Assembly: GCF_019212185.1 (NCBI RefSeq)
Contig: NZ_CP078138.1
Coordinates: 5,500,501 to 5,564,500 of the forward strand
Direction of reading: 5' to 3'
DNA from: Pseudomonas fluorescens
GTDB taxonomy: Bacteria; Pseudomonadota; Gammaproteobacteria; Pseudomonadales; Pseudomonadaceae
Length of the DNA: 64,000 bases
Shown: one piece after another, positions 20,291-28,534 of the stretch
Layout: the number at the start of each line of letters is the position of its first letter
Position numbering within the stretch: the first letter of the stretch is position 1
Program-made: the position numbers and the translations under genes
Notes under the pieces: generated by a model
What the model was told of the DNA's origin: nothing
Databases searched by the model: none
The model's input: only the letters and a program-made list of their open reading frames with translations

Positions 20291-20875
20291 GTGACTGCCA
20301 TCAAACTGATCGTTGGCCTGGGAAATCCAGGCACCGAATACGAACAGACCCGGCATAACGCAGGGGCCCTTTTTGTTGAGCGCATCGCGCAAGCGCAGGG
20401 TGTCAACCTTGTGCCCGATCGCAAATATTTCGGCCTGACCGGACGCTTCTCGCATCAGGGTCAGGATGTTCGCCTGCTGATTCCCACCACCTACATGAAC
20501 CGCAGCGGCCAAGCCGTGGCGGCACTGGCAGGATTTTTCCGGATCAAGCCGGAAGAAATACTGGTGGCGCATGACGAACTCGACTTGCCTCCCGGCGTTG
20601 CCAAGCTCAAACAGGGCGGCGGGCATGGCGGTCACAACGGGTTGCGCGACATCATCGCGCAACTGGGCAATCAGAATACGTTCTACCGCTTGCGGCTTGG
20701 CATTGGCCACCCGGGCGTTGCCAGTATGGTTTCTAACTTTGTCCTGGGTCGTGCGCCACGCGCCGAACAGGAAAAACTCGATGCCAGCATCGACTTTGCC
20801 CTCGGCGTGCTGCCGGATATCTTCGCCGGTGAATGGAACCGCGCGATGAAAAACCTGCACAGCCAGAAGGCCTGA
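20291..20875 (+). CDS. pth: Peptidyl-tRNA hydrolase
   Basis: Protein of 194 residues. It opens with [30 protein letters not shown], whose Asn and His are substrate and catalytic residues. Further motifs are [12 protein letters not shown] and [23 protein letters not shown]. It releases peptides from prematurely dropped peptidyl-tRNA. The start is GTG at 20291, with AAGGAAGG about ten bases before it, matching the length of characterised Pseudomonas enzymes; the ATG at 20249 adds 14 residues not typical of the family. The 169 bases between rplY and pth show no gene. Confidence 0.96.
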   Translation: MTAIKLIVGLGNPGTEYEQTRHNAGALFVERIAQAQGVNLVPDRKYFGLTGRFSHQGQDVRLLIPTTYMNRSGQAVAALAGFFRIKPEEILVAHDELDLPPGVAKLKQGGGHGGHNGLRDIIAQLGNQNTFYRLRLGIGHPGVASMVSNFVLGRAPRAEQEKLDASIDFALGVLPDIFAGEWNRAMKNLHSQKA

Positions 20876-20897
20876 CTCTTATCCAAGGGGAAACACC

Positions 20898-21998
20898 ATG
20901 GGATTCAATTGCGGCATCGTCGGCCTGCCTAACGTCGGCAAGTCCACCCTGTTCAACGCCCTGACCAAATCCGGTATTGCGGCGGAGAACTTCCCCTTCT
21001 GCACCATCGAGCCGAACAGCGGTATCGTGCCGATGCCGGACCCACGCCTGGAAGCCCTGGCTGCCATCGTCAATCCCAAGCGCATCCTGCCGACCACCAT
21101 GGAATTCGTCGACATCGCCGGCCTGGTGGCCGGCGCCTCGAAAGGTGAAGGCCTGGGTAACAAGTTCCTGGCCAACATCCGTGAAACCGATGCCATCGCC
21201 CACGTGGTCCGCTGCTTCGAAGACGAGAACGTGATTCACGTCTCCAACAGCGTCGACCCGAAACGCGACATCGAAATCATCGACCTGGAACTGATCTTCG
21301 CCGACCTCGACAGCTGCGAGAAGCAACTGCAGAAAGTCGCGCGCAACGCCAAGGGCGGCGACAAGGACGCAGTGGTCCAGAAAGGCCTGCTGGAGCAACT
21401 GATCGCGCACTTCACCGAAGGCAAGCCAGCGCGCAGCCTGATGAAGAACATGGGCGCCGACGAGAAAGCGGTGATCAAGGGCTTCCACCTGCTGACCACC
21501 AAGCCAGTCATGTACATCGCCAACGTCGCTGAAGACGGCTTCGAGAACAACCCGCACCTGGACGTGGTCCGGGCCATCGCCGAAGAAGAAGGCGCCATGG
21601 TCGTTCCGGTCTGCAACAAGATCGAAGCGGAAATCGCCGAGCTCGATGACGGCGAAGAGAAAGACATGTTCCTCGAGGCCCTGGGCCTGGAAGAGCCTGG
21701 CCTGAACCGCGTGATCCGCGCCGGCTACGAAATGCTGCACCTGCAGACCTACTTCACCGCCGGTGTCGAAGAAGTCCGCGCCTGGACCGTCCGCGTCGGC
21801 GCCACCGCGCCACAAGCCGCGGGCGTGATCCACACCGACTTCGAAAAAGGCTTCATCCGCGCCGAAGTGATCGCCTACAACGACTTCATCCAGTTCAAGG
21901 GTGAAGCCGGTGCCAAGGAAGCCGGCAAATGGCGCCTGGAAGGTAAGGACTACATCGTCAAGGACGGTGACGTGATGCACTTCCGCTTCAACGTCTAA
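20898..21998 (+). CDS. ychF: Ribosome-binding ATPase YchF
   Basis: Protein of 366 residues of the Obg-like ATPase family. The P-loop [19 protein letters not shown] opens the protein, switch regions and [20 protein letters not shown] follow, and a C-terminal TGS domain is seen ([18 protein letters not shown]). YchF prefers ATP to GTP and is linked to ribosome function and oxidative stress. It follows pth by 22 bases and is closed by a strong terminator. Confidence 0.97.
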   Translation: MGFNCGIVGLPNVGKSTLFNALTKSGIAAENFPFCTIEPNSGIVPMPDPRLEALAAIVNPKRILPTTMEFVDIAGLVAGASKGEGLGNKFLANIRETDAIAHVVRCFEDENVIHVSNSVDPKRDIEIIDLELIFADLDSCEKQLQKVARNAKGGDKDAVVQKGLLEQLIAHFTEGKPARSLMKNMGADEKAVIKGFHLLTTKPVMYIANVAEDGFENNPHLDVVRAIAEEEGAMVVPVCNKIEAEIAELDDGEEKDMFLEALGLEEPGLNRVIRAGYEMLHLQTYFTAGVEEVRAWTVRVGATAPQAAGVIHTDFEKGFIRAEVIAYNDFIQFKGEAGAKEAGKWRLEGKDYIVKDGDVMHFRFNV

Positions 21999-22036
21999 CG
22001 GCATCCGTGGGATACCACGGCGCTAAATGGACTTCA

Positions 22037-22072
22037 AAACCCCCGTAATCACTCAGTGATACGGGGGTTTTT
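22037..22072 (+). terminator. Rho-independent terminator after ychF
   Basis: AAACCCCCGT pairs with ACGGGGGTTT (10 pairs) and the inner part can pair further (ATCA/TGAT). It is followed by TTTTTCG and lies 39 bases after the stop. Confidence 0.92.
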
Positions 22073-22349
22073 CGTATAGCAACAAACACCCTCCCCAGCA
22101 TTTTTCAAATGCATCCTCTGATGCCCCACAAGCCCACCAGACGGGTGCCGCATAAAAAAACTTCGCCAAGCCAAACTTTGGGAAACGGACTACATACACG
22201 AAGCCCCTCCGCCCACCAGAATTCGCGCGTTTCACCCAGCCCATCCGGGCTGGACAGGGAGCGTCGCACGAGCGGAAAAGACTCAGCCCTCCCGTGAAAT
22301 ACAATCGCCACCATGAGGGTGGCGAAATAAAAACCCATGGGACTCAAGC
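22073..22349 (+). other. Gene-poor leader of the small lipoprotein gene with an 8-bp hairpin
   Basis: No supported coding region in 277 bases. It holds a small stem AGCCC-ATCC-GGGCT and, at 22305-22325, a perfect 8-base stem TCGCCACC / GGTGGCGA with a 5-base loop followed by AAATAAAAA. The latter ends 24 bases before the start of the small lipoprotein gene and could be a leader structure. No clear promoter was found. Confidence 0.45.
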
Positions 22350-22538
22350 ATGAAACGCATTATCAAAGCATCGATCGCACTCACTCTTGCTACTGGTGTT
22401 GCAGTGCTTTCCGGCTGTACTGGCCAGATGTACAACCAGCAAAAAAACTGCTCCTACGATTATCTGCTCCACCCGGCGGTTTCCATTTCGAAAATCATCG
22501 GAGGCTGCGGCCCAACAGACAAGCTGCCGCAACAGTGA
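22350..22538 (+). CDS. Small lipoprotein, YhfL-like (DUF4223)
   Basis: Protein of 62 residues. A lipoprotein signal with VLSGC (lipid Cys at 23) precedes a short mature part, NCSYDYLLHPAVSISKIIGG, ending in CGPTDKLPQQ. That mature part closely resembles what I recall of the small enterobacterial lipoprotein YhfL. Two cysteines in the mature part could form a disulfide. The role is unknown. It is a single-gene unit, bounded by a structured leader and its own terminator. The ribosome site is not strong (GGGACTC upstream). Confidence 0.82.
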   Translation: MKRIIKASIALTLATGVAVLSGCTGQMYNQQKNCSYDYLLHPAVSISKIIGGCGPTDKLPQQ

Positions 22539-22579
22539 GTTCGACAGTCGATTGAGCGACTAACTTTCGACTGAGATAG

Positions 22580-22612
22580 AAACCCTTCGTCCAACATCGA
22601 CGAAGGGTTTTC
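22580..22612 (+). terminator. Rho-independent terminator after the small lipoprotein gene
   Basis: AAACCCTTCGTC pairs perfectly with GACGAAGGGTTT (12 pairs, 7-base loop) and ends in TTTT. It lies between convergent genes and may also act on the transporter transcript from the other side. Confidence 0.9.
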
Positions 22613-22646
22613 AAGATAAAGAACCAGCCACGCCAGAGGTGCTGGC

Positions 22647-23864
22647 TCAGGCCTTTTTCGAGCGTGGCAGAAAGATTGCCAGCACCCCGAGCAATGGCAG
22701 GAACGAGCAGAGGAAGTACACGTATTCGATGCCGTGAATGTCCGCCAGATAGCCCAGCAACGCCGCACCAATCCCGCCAAAACCGAACATCAGGCCGAAG
22801 AACACCCCGGCGATCATTCCCACATTGCCCGGCACCAACTCTTGCGCGTAGACCACAATGGCCGAGAACGCCGACGCGAGGATGAAGCCGATCACCACAC
22901 TGAGAATGGTGGTCCAGAACAGGTCGACATGGGGCAGCAGCAAGGTGAACGGCGCGACGCCGAGGATCGAGAACCAGATCACCGCCTTGCGCCCGATCTT
23001 GTCGCCGATCGGCCCACCGAAAAAGGTCCCCGCTGCCACCGCACCCAGGAACAGGAACAGGTGCAACTGGGAGCTGGCCACCGACAGGTCGAACTTCTCG
23101 ATCAGGTAGAAGGTGAAGTAGCTGGTCAGGCTGGCCATGTAGAAATACTTGGAGAACACCAGCAGGCCAAGGACCACCAACGCACTGATCACCCGGCCCT
23201 TCGACAGCCCGTGCGTCGCCGCCTGGCCTTGCTTGAGCTTGAACAGATTGAGGTGATTGGCGTACCAGCGACTGATGCGGTACAGCACCAGCAAAGCGAA
23301 CACCGCGAACAGCCCGAACCAGGCCACATTGCCCTGACCAAACGGAATGATGATCGCTGCCGCCAGCAACGGCCCAAAGGCCGAACCGGCGTTACCCCCC
23401 ACCTGGAAGGTCGACTGGGCGAGGCCAAAACGCCCACCCGAGGCCAACCGCGCCACGCGCGAAGCTTCCGGGTGGAAGGTCGAGGAACCGATGCCGATCA
23501 ACCCCGCCGCCAGCAGAATCAAGGGAAAGCTGCCGACCTGAGACATCATCAGAATACCGACCAAGGTGCAGACCATGCCCATTGGCAACAGATAGGGTTT
23601 GGGATGACGATCGGTGTAATAGCCCACCCAGGGTTGCAGCAGCGAGGCGGTCAACTGGAAGGTCAAGGTGATCAGGCCGACTTGGGTGAAGGTCAGGCCG
23701 TAGCTGTCCTTGAGCATCGGGTAGATAGACGGCAGTACCGACTGAATCAGGTCATTGATCAGATGCGCCAGGGCCACGGCACCGATAATACGCATGACCA
23801 GAGGGCTACTTTGCGGAGTCGCGGGCGCCGCTGACGCGGCAGTTTGAGAGGTGCTGATTGCCAT
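22647..23864 (-). CDS. fsr: MFS exporter, fosmidomycin-resistance (Fsr) type
   Basis: Protein of 405 residues with about 12 membrane segments. It matches the Fsr branch of the major facilitator superfamily: LAHLINDLIQSVLPSIYPML in the first segment, GYYTDRHPKPYLLPMGM in the loop between segments 2 and 3, and GIGSSTFHPEASRVAR. In E. coli Fsr exports fosmidomycin; the natural substrate is unknown. The start at 23864 has GGAAA upstream; the frame is open further but lacks the family N-terminus. The long leader to the tRNA-Met region shows no other gene. Confidence 0.88.
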   Translation of the reverse strand: MAISTSQTAASAAPATPQSSPLVMRIIGAVALAHLINDLIQSVLPSIYPMLKDSYGLTFTQVGLITLTFQLTASLLQPWVGYYTDRHPKPYLLPMGMVCTLVGILMMSQVGSFPLILLAAGLIGIGSSTFHPEASRVARLASGGRFGLAQSTFQVGGNAGSAFGPLLAAAIIIPFGQGNVAWFGLFAVFALLVLYRISRWYANHLNLFKLKQGQAATHGLSKGRVISALVVLGLLVFSKYFYMASLTSYFTFYLIEKFDLSVASSQLHLFLFLGAVAAGTFFGGPIGDKIGRKAVIWFSILGVAPFTLLLPHVDLFWTTILSVVIGFILASAFSAIVVYAQELVPGNVGMIAGVFFGLMFGFGGIGAALLGYLADIHGIEYVYFLCSFLPLLGVLAIFLPRSKKA

Positions 23865-24071
23865 GAGGGTTTCCAGACAGCGGATGGGCGCAATTGCAGG
23901 TGCGACAATGTGCCATTTTTCCCTAGGCAAAGACCATCCCCTTAGCCTGCTAACGACTTTATCGGATCATTCCAAACAGGGCATTGGTCGGCTGCGGGGG
24001 CCAAAAATTGGTTTTTATCGAGGTTTGTGGGTAAGCAGTTGAAAGTGTAGAGAAATATTTTAGATTCATGC

Positions 24072-24100
24072 TTGACACATCATCGTCTCATGCCGATAAT
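24072..24100 (+). promoter_or_regulatory. Promoter of tRNA-Met
   Basis: TTGACA at 24072-24077, 17 bases, then GATAAT at 24095-24100: a near-consensus sigma-70 promoter ending 11 bases before the tRNA, as expected for stable RNA. Confidence 0.85.
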
Positions 24101-24111
24101 GCGCACCACTT

Positions 24112-24188
24112 GGCTACATAGCTCAGTTGGTTAGAGCATAGCATTCATAATGCTGGGGTCCGGGGTTCAAGTCCCTGTGTAGCCACCA
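24112..24188 (+). tRNA. tRNA-Met, elongator (anticodon CAT)
   Basis: A 77-base cloverleaf with encoded CCA. The acceptor GGCTACA pairs with TGTAGCC, the anticodon stem TAGCA/TGCTG carries loop TTCATAA with CAT at 24146-24148, and the T loop is TTCAAGT. The full acceptor pairing and the D arm GCTC..GAGC are those of the elongator, not the initiator. Confidence 0.96.
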
Positions 24189-24194
24189 AGTACC

Positions 24195-24222
24195 GATTCA
24201 TAGATGCCAGCATCTATGAATC
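24195..24222. repeat. Perfect 12-bp inverted repeat after tRNA-Met
   Basis: GATTCATAGATG and CATCTATGAATC are exact reverse complements around the tetraloop CCAG, starting seven bases after the tRNA CCA and ahead of the terminator. In the transcript it would be a stable hairpin, perhaps a 3' trailer processing element. Confidence 0.75.
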
Positions 24223-24228
24223 ACCTCA

Positions 24229-24257
24229 AGAAGCCCGCCTAGTGCGGGCTTTCTTGT
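24229..24257 (+). terminator. Terminator of the tRNA-Met transcript
   Basis: AAGCCCGC pairs with GCGGGCTT around CTAGT, followed by TTCTTGTTT. It ends the tRNA transcript before the sigma-factor gene. Confidence 0.8.
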
Positions 24258-24357
24258 TTCTGGGGTTTGACACTTCCTCCTCTACAGTCAAAAGACAGCC
24301 CAGCCGTCACGCGCAGCAACCCGGTTCGTTTGCCCGATTGTCATCAAGCACTGCATG

Positions 24358-24379
24358 GATAATAATGAGAGATATTATC
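24358..24379 (+). promoter_or_regulatory. Fur-box-like palindrome before the ECF sigma gene
   Basis: GATAATA, 8 bases, TATTATC: a 7-base perfect inverted repeat with the GATAAT/ATTATC halves of Fur binding sites. It overlaps an in-frame ATG at 24355 and ends 17 bases before the ATG at 24397. Iron-repressed control of FecI-type sigma genes by Fur is well known, so this is the expected place. The half-sites are further apart than in the classical 19-mer. Confidence 0.55.
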
Positions 24380-24396
24380 ATTTGCAGCGATCAATC

Positions 24397-24909
24397 ATGG
24401 ATGCCGGGATCAAGTCGTCACCACCTCTGGATATCGAATACCTGTATGGCGAGCACCATGGCTGGCTGAAAGGATGGCTGCGGACTCGGACCGGCAACTC
24501 TGCTGATGCAGCGGACCTGGCCCAGGATACTTTCGTGCGCATGCTGACCTTGCGCCAACTACCCGTACTGCGCGAACCCCGCCATTACCTGGCAACCATT
24601 GCCCGCGGCTTGCTGATTGATAAAGCCCGTCGTCAAACCCTTGAACGGGCTTACCTGGAAGTACTGGCTGCACGTCCGGAGCCGCTTGAGGTCTCACCGG
24701 AAACTTACCATCTGATCATCGAATCGCTGCTGGCCATCGACACCTTGCTCGACGGACTGGGCGCGCGAACGCGACAGATCTTCCTCATGGTGCAGCTCGA
24801 GGGCCTCAGCTACGTTCAGGTCGGCAGGCAGTTGGGCCTTTCGGTGACGACCGTTAAAAATCATCTCGGCAAGGCGCTCCTGCAATGCATTCTGCTAATG
24901 GAAGATTGA
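24397..24909 (+). CDS. ECF sigma factor, FecI-type iron-starvation sigma
   Basis: Protein of 170 residues. Sigma region 2 (LYGEHHGWLKGWLRTRTGNS, DLAQDTFVRML) and region 4 (RTRQIFLMVQLEGLSYVQVG, LGLSVTTVKNHLGKAL) are clear; RARQVFLL-like region 4 and the downstream FecR mark the iron-starvation group. It should direct transcription of the neighbouring TonB-dependent receptor gene on a surface signal. The start at 24397 is chosen because the in-frame ATG at 24355 lies in the Fur-like palindrome; this is a judgement, since neither has a strong ribosome site. Confidence 0.88.
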   Translation: MDAGIKSSPPLDIEYLYGEHHGWLKGWLRTRTGNSADAADLAQDTFVRMLTLRQLPVLREPRHYLATIARGLLIDKARRQTLERAYLEVLAARPEPLEVSPETYHLIIESLLAIDTLLDGLGARTRQIFLMVQLEGLSYVQVGRQLGLSVTTVKNHLGKALLQCILLMED

Positions 24910-25853
24910 CTGGCTCGCGTCCCCGACTGCCCGCCAAGGCGCACTTGCAAACGGCAGTGCAATGGTACTTGACGCTCAATGACTCGAATGTCAGCCCTGA
25001 ACAGCTCCTGGCCTGGCAATCCTGGCTTGCCGCTGATCCCGGACATGCCAGCGCATGGGCCCGAATCGAGAAACTCCAGGATCAACTACGCGGAGTTCCA
25101 CAGGATGTGGCGCTGCCCGTGCTGTCCCAATTGGGTGTGCAAAGGCGCCAAGGCCTCAAACTGCTGGTGTTGTTGAGCGCAGGGGCGGCCACTTTCGCCG
25201 GCTATCGGAGCTCTCCCTACAGCGCGGATCTGGCCACACGCACAGGGCAGCGACGCCTGGTGACGCTGTCCGATGGCAGCCGTCTTGAGCTGAACACCGA
25301 CACTCGCGTCGATATCGCATACGGTCCCCAGGAGCGCCTGATCATTCTGAACCAGGGCGAGATTCTTCTCACCACGGCTGCAGACCGCCCCTCCAGTCGC
25401 CCACTGTCAGTCGAAACACCCCATGGGCGGATACTCGCGCTCGGCACCCGCTTCGACGTACGCCTGCATTCGGGCTTCAGTACCGTCGACGTACTTAGCC
25501 ATAGCGTTGAGGTGCGCCCCAAAGACGCACCACAGCACGCGCGGCGCGTCGAGGAAGGTCAGGCCCTGACCTTCGGCGCCTCGCAAGTAGGCAGCCTGCG
25601 TCCGGCACCTCCTGGAGGCAGTAGTTGGACGCAAGGTCTGTTGGTTGCCAACGACTGGCGCCTGGTCGATTTTGCCCGCGAACTGGCTCGCTATCGTGCC
25701 GGCCATCTCGGATGTGCCGATAACGTAGGAGACCTGAGAATCTCCGGCGCGTTTCGCCTGGATGATATCGACGGTGTCCTGGATAACCTGCAGATTTCTT
25801 TACCGGTCAAGGTACGTCGTTTCTCAAAGTATTGGGTGCGGATAGAGGGGTAG
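24885..25853 (+). CDS. FecR-type anti-sigma regulator
   Basis: Protein of 322 residues. The N-terminal cytosolic domain (AVQWYLTLNDSNVSPEQLLAWQSWL) has the DUF4880-type anti-sigma fold, one membrane segment is at about residues 90-107 (LKLLVLLSAGAATFAG), and the periplasmic FecR domain follows (GQRRLVTLSDGSRLELNTDT, GEILLTTA). It relays the state of the loaded receptor to the sigma factor. It overlaps the sigma gene by 25 bases if the ATG at 24885 is used; a TTG at 24906 on the sigma stop is an alternative. Confidence 0.9.
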   Translation: MHSANGRLTGSRPRLPAKAHLQTAVQWYLTLNDSNVSPEQLLAWQSWLAADPGHASAWARIEKLQDQLRGVPQDVALPVLSQLGVQRRQGLKLLVLLSAGAATFAGYRSSPYSADLATRTGQRRLVTLSDGSRLELNTDTRVDIAYGPQERLIILNQGEILLTTAADRPSSRPLSVETPHGRILALGTRFDVRLHSGFSTVDVLSHSVEVRPKDAPQHARRVEEGQALTFGASQVGSLRPAPPGGSSWTQGLLVANDWRLVDFARELARYRAGHLGCADNVGDLRISGAFRLDDIDGVLDNLQISLPVKVRRFSKYWVRIEG

Positions 25854-25971
25854 TCGACCCGTCCTTCGATCAACAAACGCATAACTGGCCTTGCCGATTA
25901 CTTATTTCGTACGGCTCATCAGTAGAGCGGTCAATCAGCCGCCTTTACTGCCACGGGATAGGAAGTATTGC

Positions 25972-28440
25972 ATGAGCCACCCACGTCACCTGCACCAACC
26001 GGCCTTGCGGCTGAAGCTCGGTTCCACGCTACTGAGCATTGGCCTGAGCGCAGCGCTGGGCGCCACCACCCTCGCCCCACTCGCCTGGGCGCAACCCGCC
26101 ACAGAACAGCTCGAATACAACATCGCGGCCGGACCACTGGGTACCGCCCTTAGCCAGTTCGCCGCGACCAGTGCCGTGACCTTGTCGTTCGCCTCGACGC
26201 AAACCCAGGGCTTACTTAGCCCGGGTATCCAGGGCCGATATTCCTTCGACGAAGGCATTGCCCATCTGCTGGCCAATAGCGGGTTGCAGGTACGCCAGGA
26301 GGGGGTGGACCGTTACAGCCTGATCGAGACGCAGGGTGGTTCGACGCTGGAGTTGGGCGCAACCCATATCAAGAGTGCCGTTCTGGGTGCCACGACCGAG
26401 GGCAGCGAATCCTACACCACAGGCCCCATGCAGACCGCGACCAAGCTGGCCCTGACCGCGCGCGAAACACCGCAATCGGTCTCGGTAGTCACTCGCCAGC
26501 GTATGGACGACCGCGGCATGCAGGACTTGCACGACGTCATCAAGGACGTCCCCGGAGTCACGGTGGAAAAGGACGGACCGGAGCGCCCGACTTACTACGC
26601 CCGCGGTTTTCAGGTCGACAACATCATGTACGACGGCTTGCCGACCACGGTGTCCAGTTACACCGCCCGGGACACCATCGCTGCGGCGGACACCGCCATG
26701 CTCGATCGGGTCGAAGTGGTGCGCGGCGCCACCGGCCTGATGAGCGGCTCGGGCAGCCCGTCAGCCGCGATCAATCTGGTGCGCAAACGTCCAGGCCACG
26801 AGCCCCAGGCCAGCATGACCGCCAGTGCCGGTACCTGGGACAACTACCGCGCCGAGGTGGACGCCTCCAGCCCCCTGAACGACAACGGCAGCCTGCGTGG
26901 CCGCACGGTCGCCAGCTATCAGATCAAAGACAGCTTTCAGGACGTCGTGAACAAAGAACACGCCCTGTTCTACGGTATTGGTGAAGCCGACCTCAGTGAC
27001 AGCACCACCCTGACCCTGGGCGCCTCTAACCAGAACCTCAACAACAACACCGCCTGGGGCGGCGTGCCCACTGCCAGCGATGGTGGCGACCTGGGCCTGC
27101 CGCGCTCCACCTACCTGGGCAACGACTGGGGACGCTGGGATCAGGACAATAACAGCGTCTTCGGTGAGTTGGAGCACCACTTCGACAATGGCTGGAAAAT
27201 GCGCATGGCGGCCACCAAGATGTGGTCAAAGCTGGATCTCCTGGCATCCTATGTCAGTGCCGGCGCCGTTGACGGCACATACAACCAGATGACGGGCAAG
27301 TTCAAATACACCAACGACCAAACCAGTTACGACATGTTTGCCAACGGGCCTTTCCAGCTGTTTGGTCGAGAACATGAACTGGTGGTGGGCGCCAGTCGCC
27401 GAAAGGAAAACTTCAGCGGTAACGGGACCACGGTGCTGTCGGCGTCGAATGTCGACATTTACAACTGGAACCCTCACATCACACCCATTCCCACCTTCAA
27501 CATGGGAGCCTGGCAACAGCAGAGTGAAACCGAACAGACCGGAACCTATATCACCGGCCGTTTCAGCCTTGCCGATCCGCTGCACCTGATCCTTGGCGGA
27601 CGCCTTGACTGGTATGACTACGAGATCCAGAACTCCAGCAACATCGTCGGCGTCAACCCGACATCCAGCCAGTACGATGTCACCCGCAACCTGACCAAGT
27701 ACGCCGGTCTGATCTACGACCTCAATGACACCTACTCGGTGTATGTCAGCTACACCGATATCTTCACCCCGCAAGGTGTAGTGGATGCCGATAACAAAGC
27801 GATCAAACCGATCGTTGGCAAGAACTACGAGGCCGGCATCAAGGCCGAGTACTTCAACGGGGCGTTGAACGCCAGCGCAGCGATCTTTCGTATTGACCAG
27901 GAAAACCGTGCTTCGGTGATCAACACCCCGGGGGTCTGTCAGGCACCGGCCGGTGTCTCTTGCTACCAGGCATCAGGTGAAGTGCGCAGCGAGGGTTTGG
28001 AACTGGAGGTCAGCGGTGCACTGACTGAGAGCTGGCAAATGGCGGCTGGCTATACCTACAACTCCGCCAAATACCGCAAGGATGCCAATCCGGATAATGA
28101 AGGCCGACTGTTTGCCAGTGACCTGCCCCGCCACCTGTTCAAGGCCAACACCACGTACACCCTGCCGGGAGCGCTCGAGCGCTGGCGTATTGGCGGCGGC
28201 CTCACCGCGCAAAACACCATCTACAACAAAGGCACCGGCTACCGCATCGAACAGAAGGCCTACAGCATCGTTGACCTGATGGCCGGCTTCAAAGTCTCGG
28301 AAAACATTGACCTGCGCTTGAACGTGAACAACCTGTTCGACAAGAAGTACTACCAGAGCATCAACAGCAACACCTGGAATGCTTTCAACGTTTATGGCGA
28401 TCCACGCAACGCCATGATGACGGTGCGCTGGTCGCTGTAA
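25972..28440 (+). CDS. TonB-dependent siderophore receptor with signalling domain
   Basis: Protein of 822 residues. After an extended signal peptide there is an STN signalling domain (residues about 45-120, EYNIAAGPLGTALSQFAATS, GLLSPGIQGRYSFDEG). The plug follows (TARETPQSVSVVTRQRM, DVIKDVPGVTVEKDG, YYARGFQVDNIMYDGLP), then a 22-strand barrel ending in Trp-Ser-Leu. The STN domain fits control by the upstream FecI-FecR pair. The barrel resembles receptors for ferric siderophores of the FpvA/FoxA kind, but the ligand cannot be named. The start at 25972 has GGAAG seven bases upstream; the frame opens earlier at 25891. Confidence 0.92.
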   Translation: MSHPRHLHQPALRLKLGSTLLSIGLSAALGATTLAPLAWAQPATEQLEYNIAAGPLGTALSQFAATSAVTLSFASTQTQGLLSPGIQGRYSFDEGIAHLLANSGLQVRQEGVDRYSLIETQGGSTLELGATHIKSAVLGATTEGSESYTTGPMQTATKLALTARETPQSVSVVTRQRMDDRGMQDLHDVIKDVPGVTVEKDGPERPTYYARGFQVDNIMYDGLPTTVSSYTARDTIAAADTAMLDRVEVVRGATGLMSGSGSPSAAINLVRKRPGHEPQASMTASAGTWDNYRAEVDASSPLNDNGSLRGRTVASYQIKDSFQDVVNKEHALFYGIGEADLSDSTTLTLGASNQNLNNNTAWGGVPTASDGGDLGLPRSTYLGNDWGRWDQDNNSVFGELEHHFDNGWKMRMAATKMWSKLDLLASYVSAGAVDGTYNQMTGKFKYTNDQTSYDMFANGPFQLFGREHELVVGASRRKENFSGNGTTVLSASNVDIYNWNPHITPIPTFNMGAWQQQSETEQTGTYITGRFSLADPLHLILGGRLDWYDYEIQNSSNIVGVNPTSSQYDVTRNLTKYAGLIYDLNDTYSVYVSYTDIFTPQGVVDADNKAIKPIVGKNYEAGIKAEYFNGALNASAAIFRIDQENRASVINTPGVCQAPAGVSCYQASGEVRSEGLELEVSGALTESWQMAAGYTYNSAKYRKDANPDNEGRLFASDLPRHLFKANTTYTLPGALERWRIGGGLTAQNTIYNKGTGYRIEQKAYSIVDLMAGFKVSENIDLRLNVNNLFDKKYYQSINSNTWNAFNVYGDPRNAMMTVRWSL

Positions 28441-28465
28441 GGACGCCTCGACCTGGTGGACATAA

Positions 28466-28490
28466 GCCGGCTTACCGAAAGGTAGCCGGC
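28466..28490 (+). terminator. GNRA-loop hairpin after the receptor gene
   Basis: GCCGGC and TACC pair with GGTA and GCCGGC, one T bulged, closing a GAAA tetraloop. There is no T run. It lies 25 bases after the receptor stop, between convergent genes, and is a possible 3' end stabiliser or Rho-aided terminator. Confidence 0.5.
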
Positions 28491-28534
28491 GCTTGTGACA
28501 CGTTATCGGCAAAGCGCCAGCCACGCCTGGCGCA

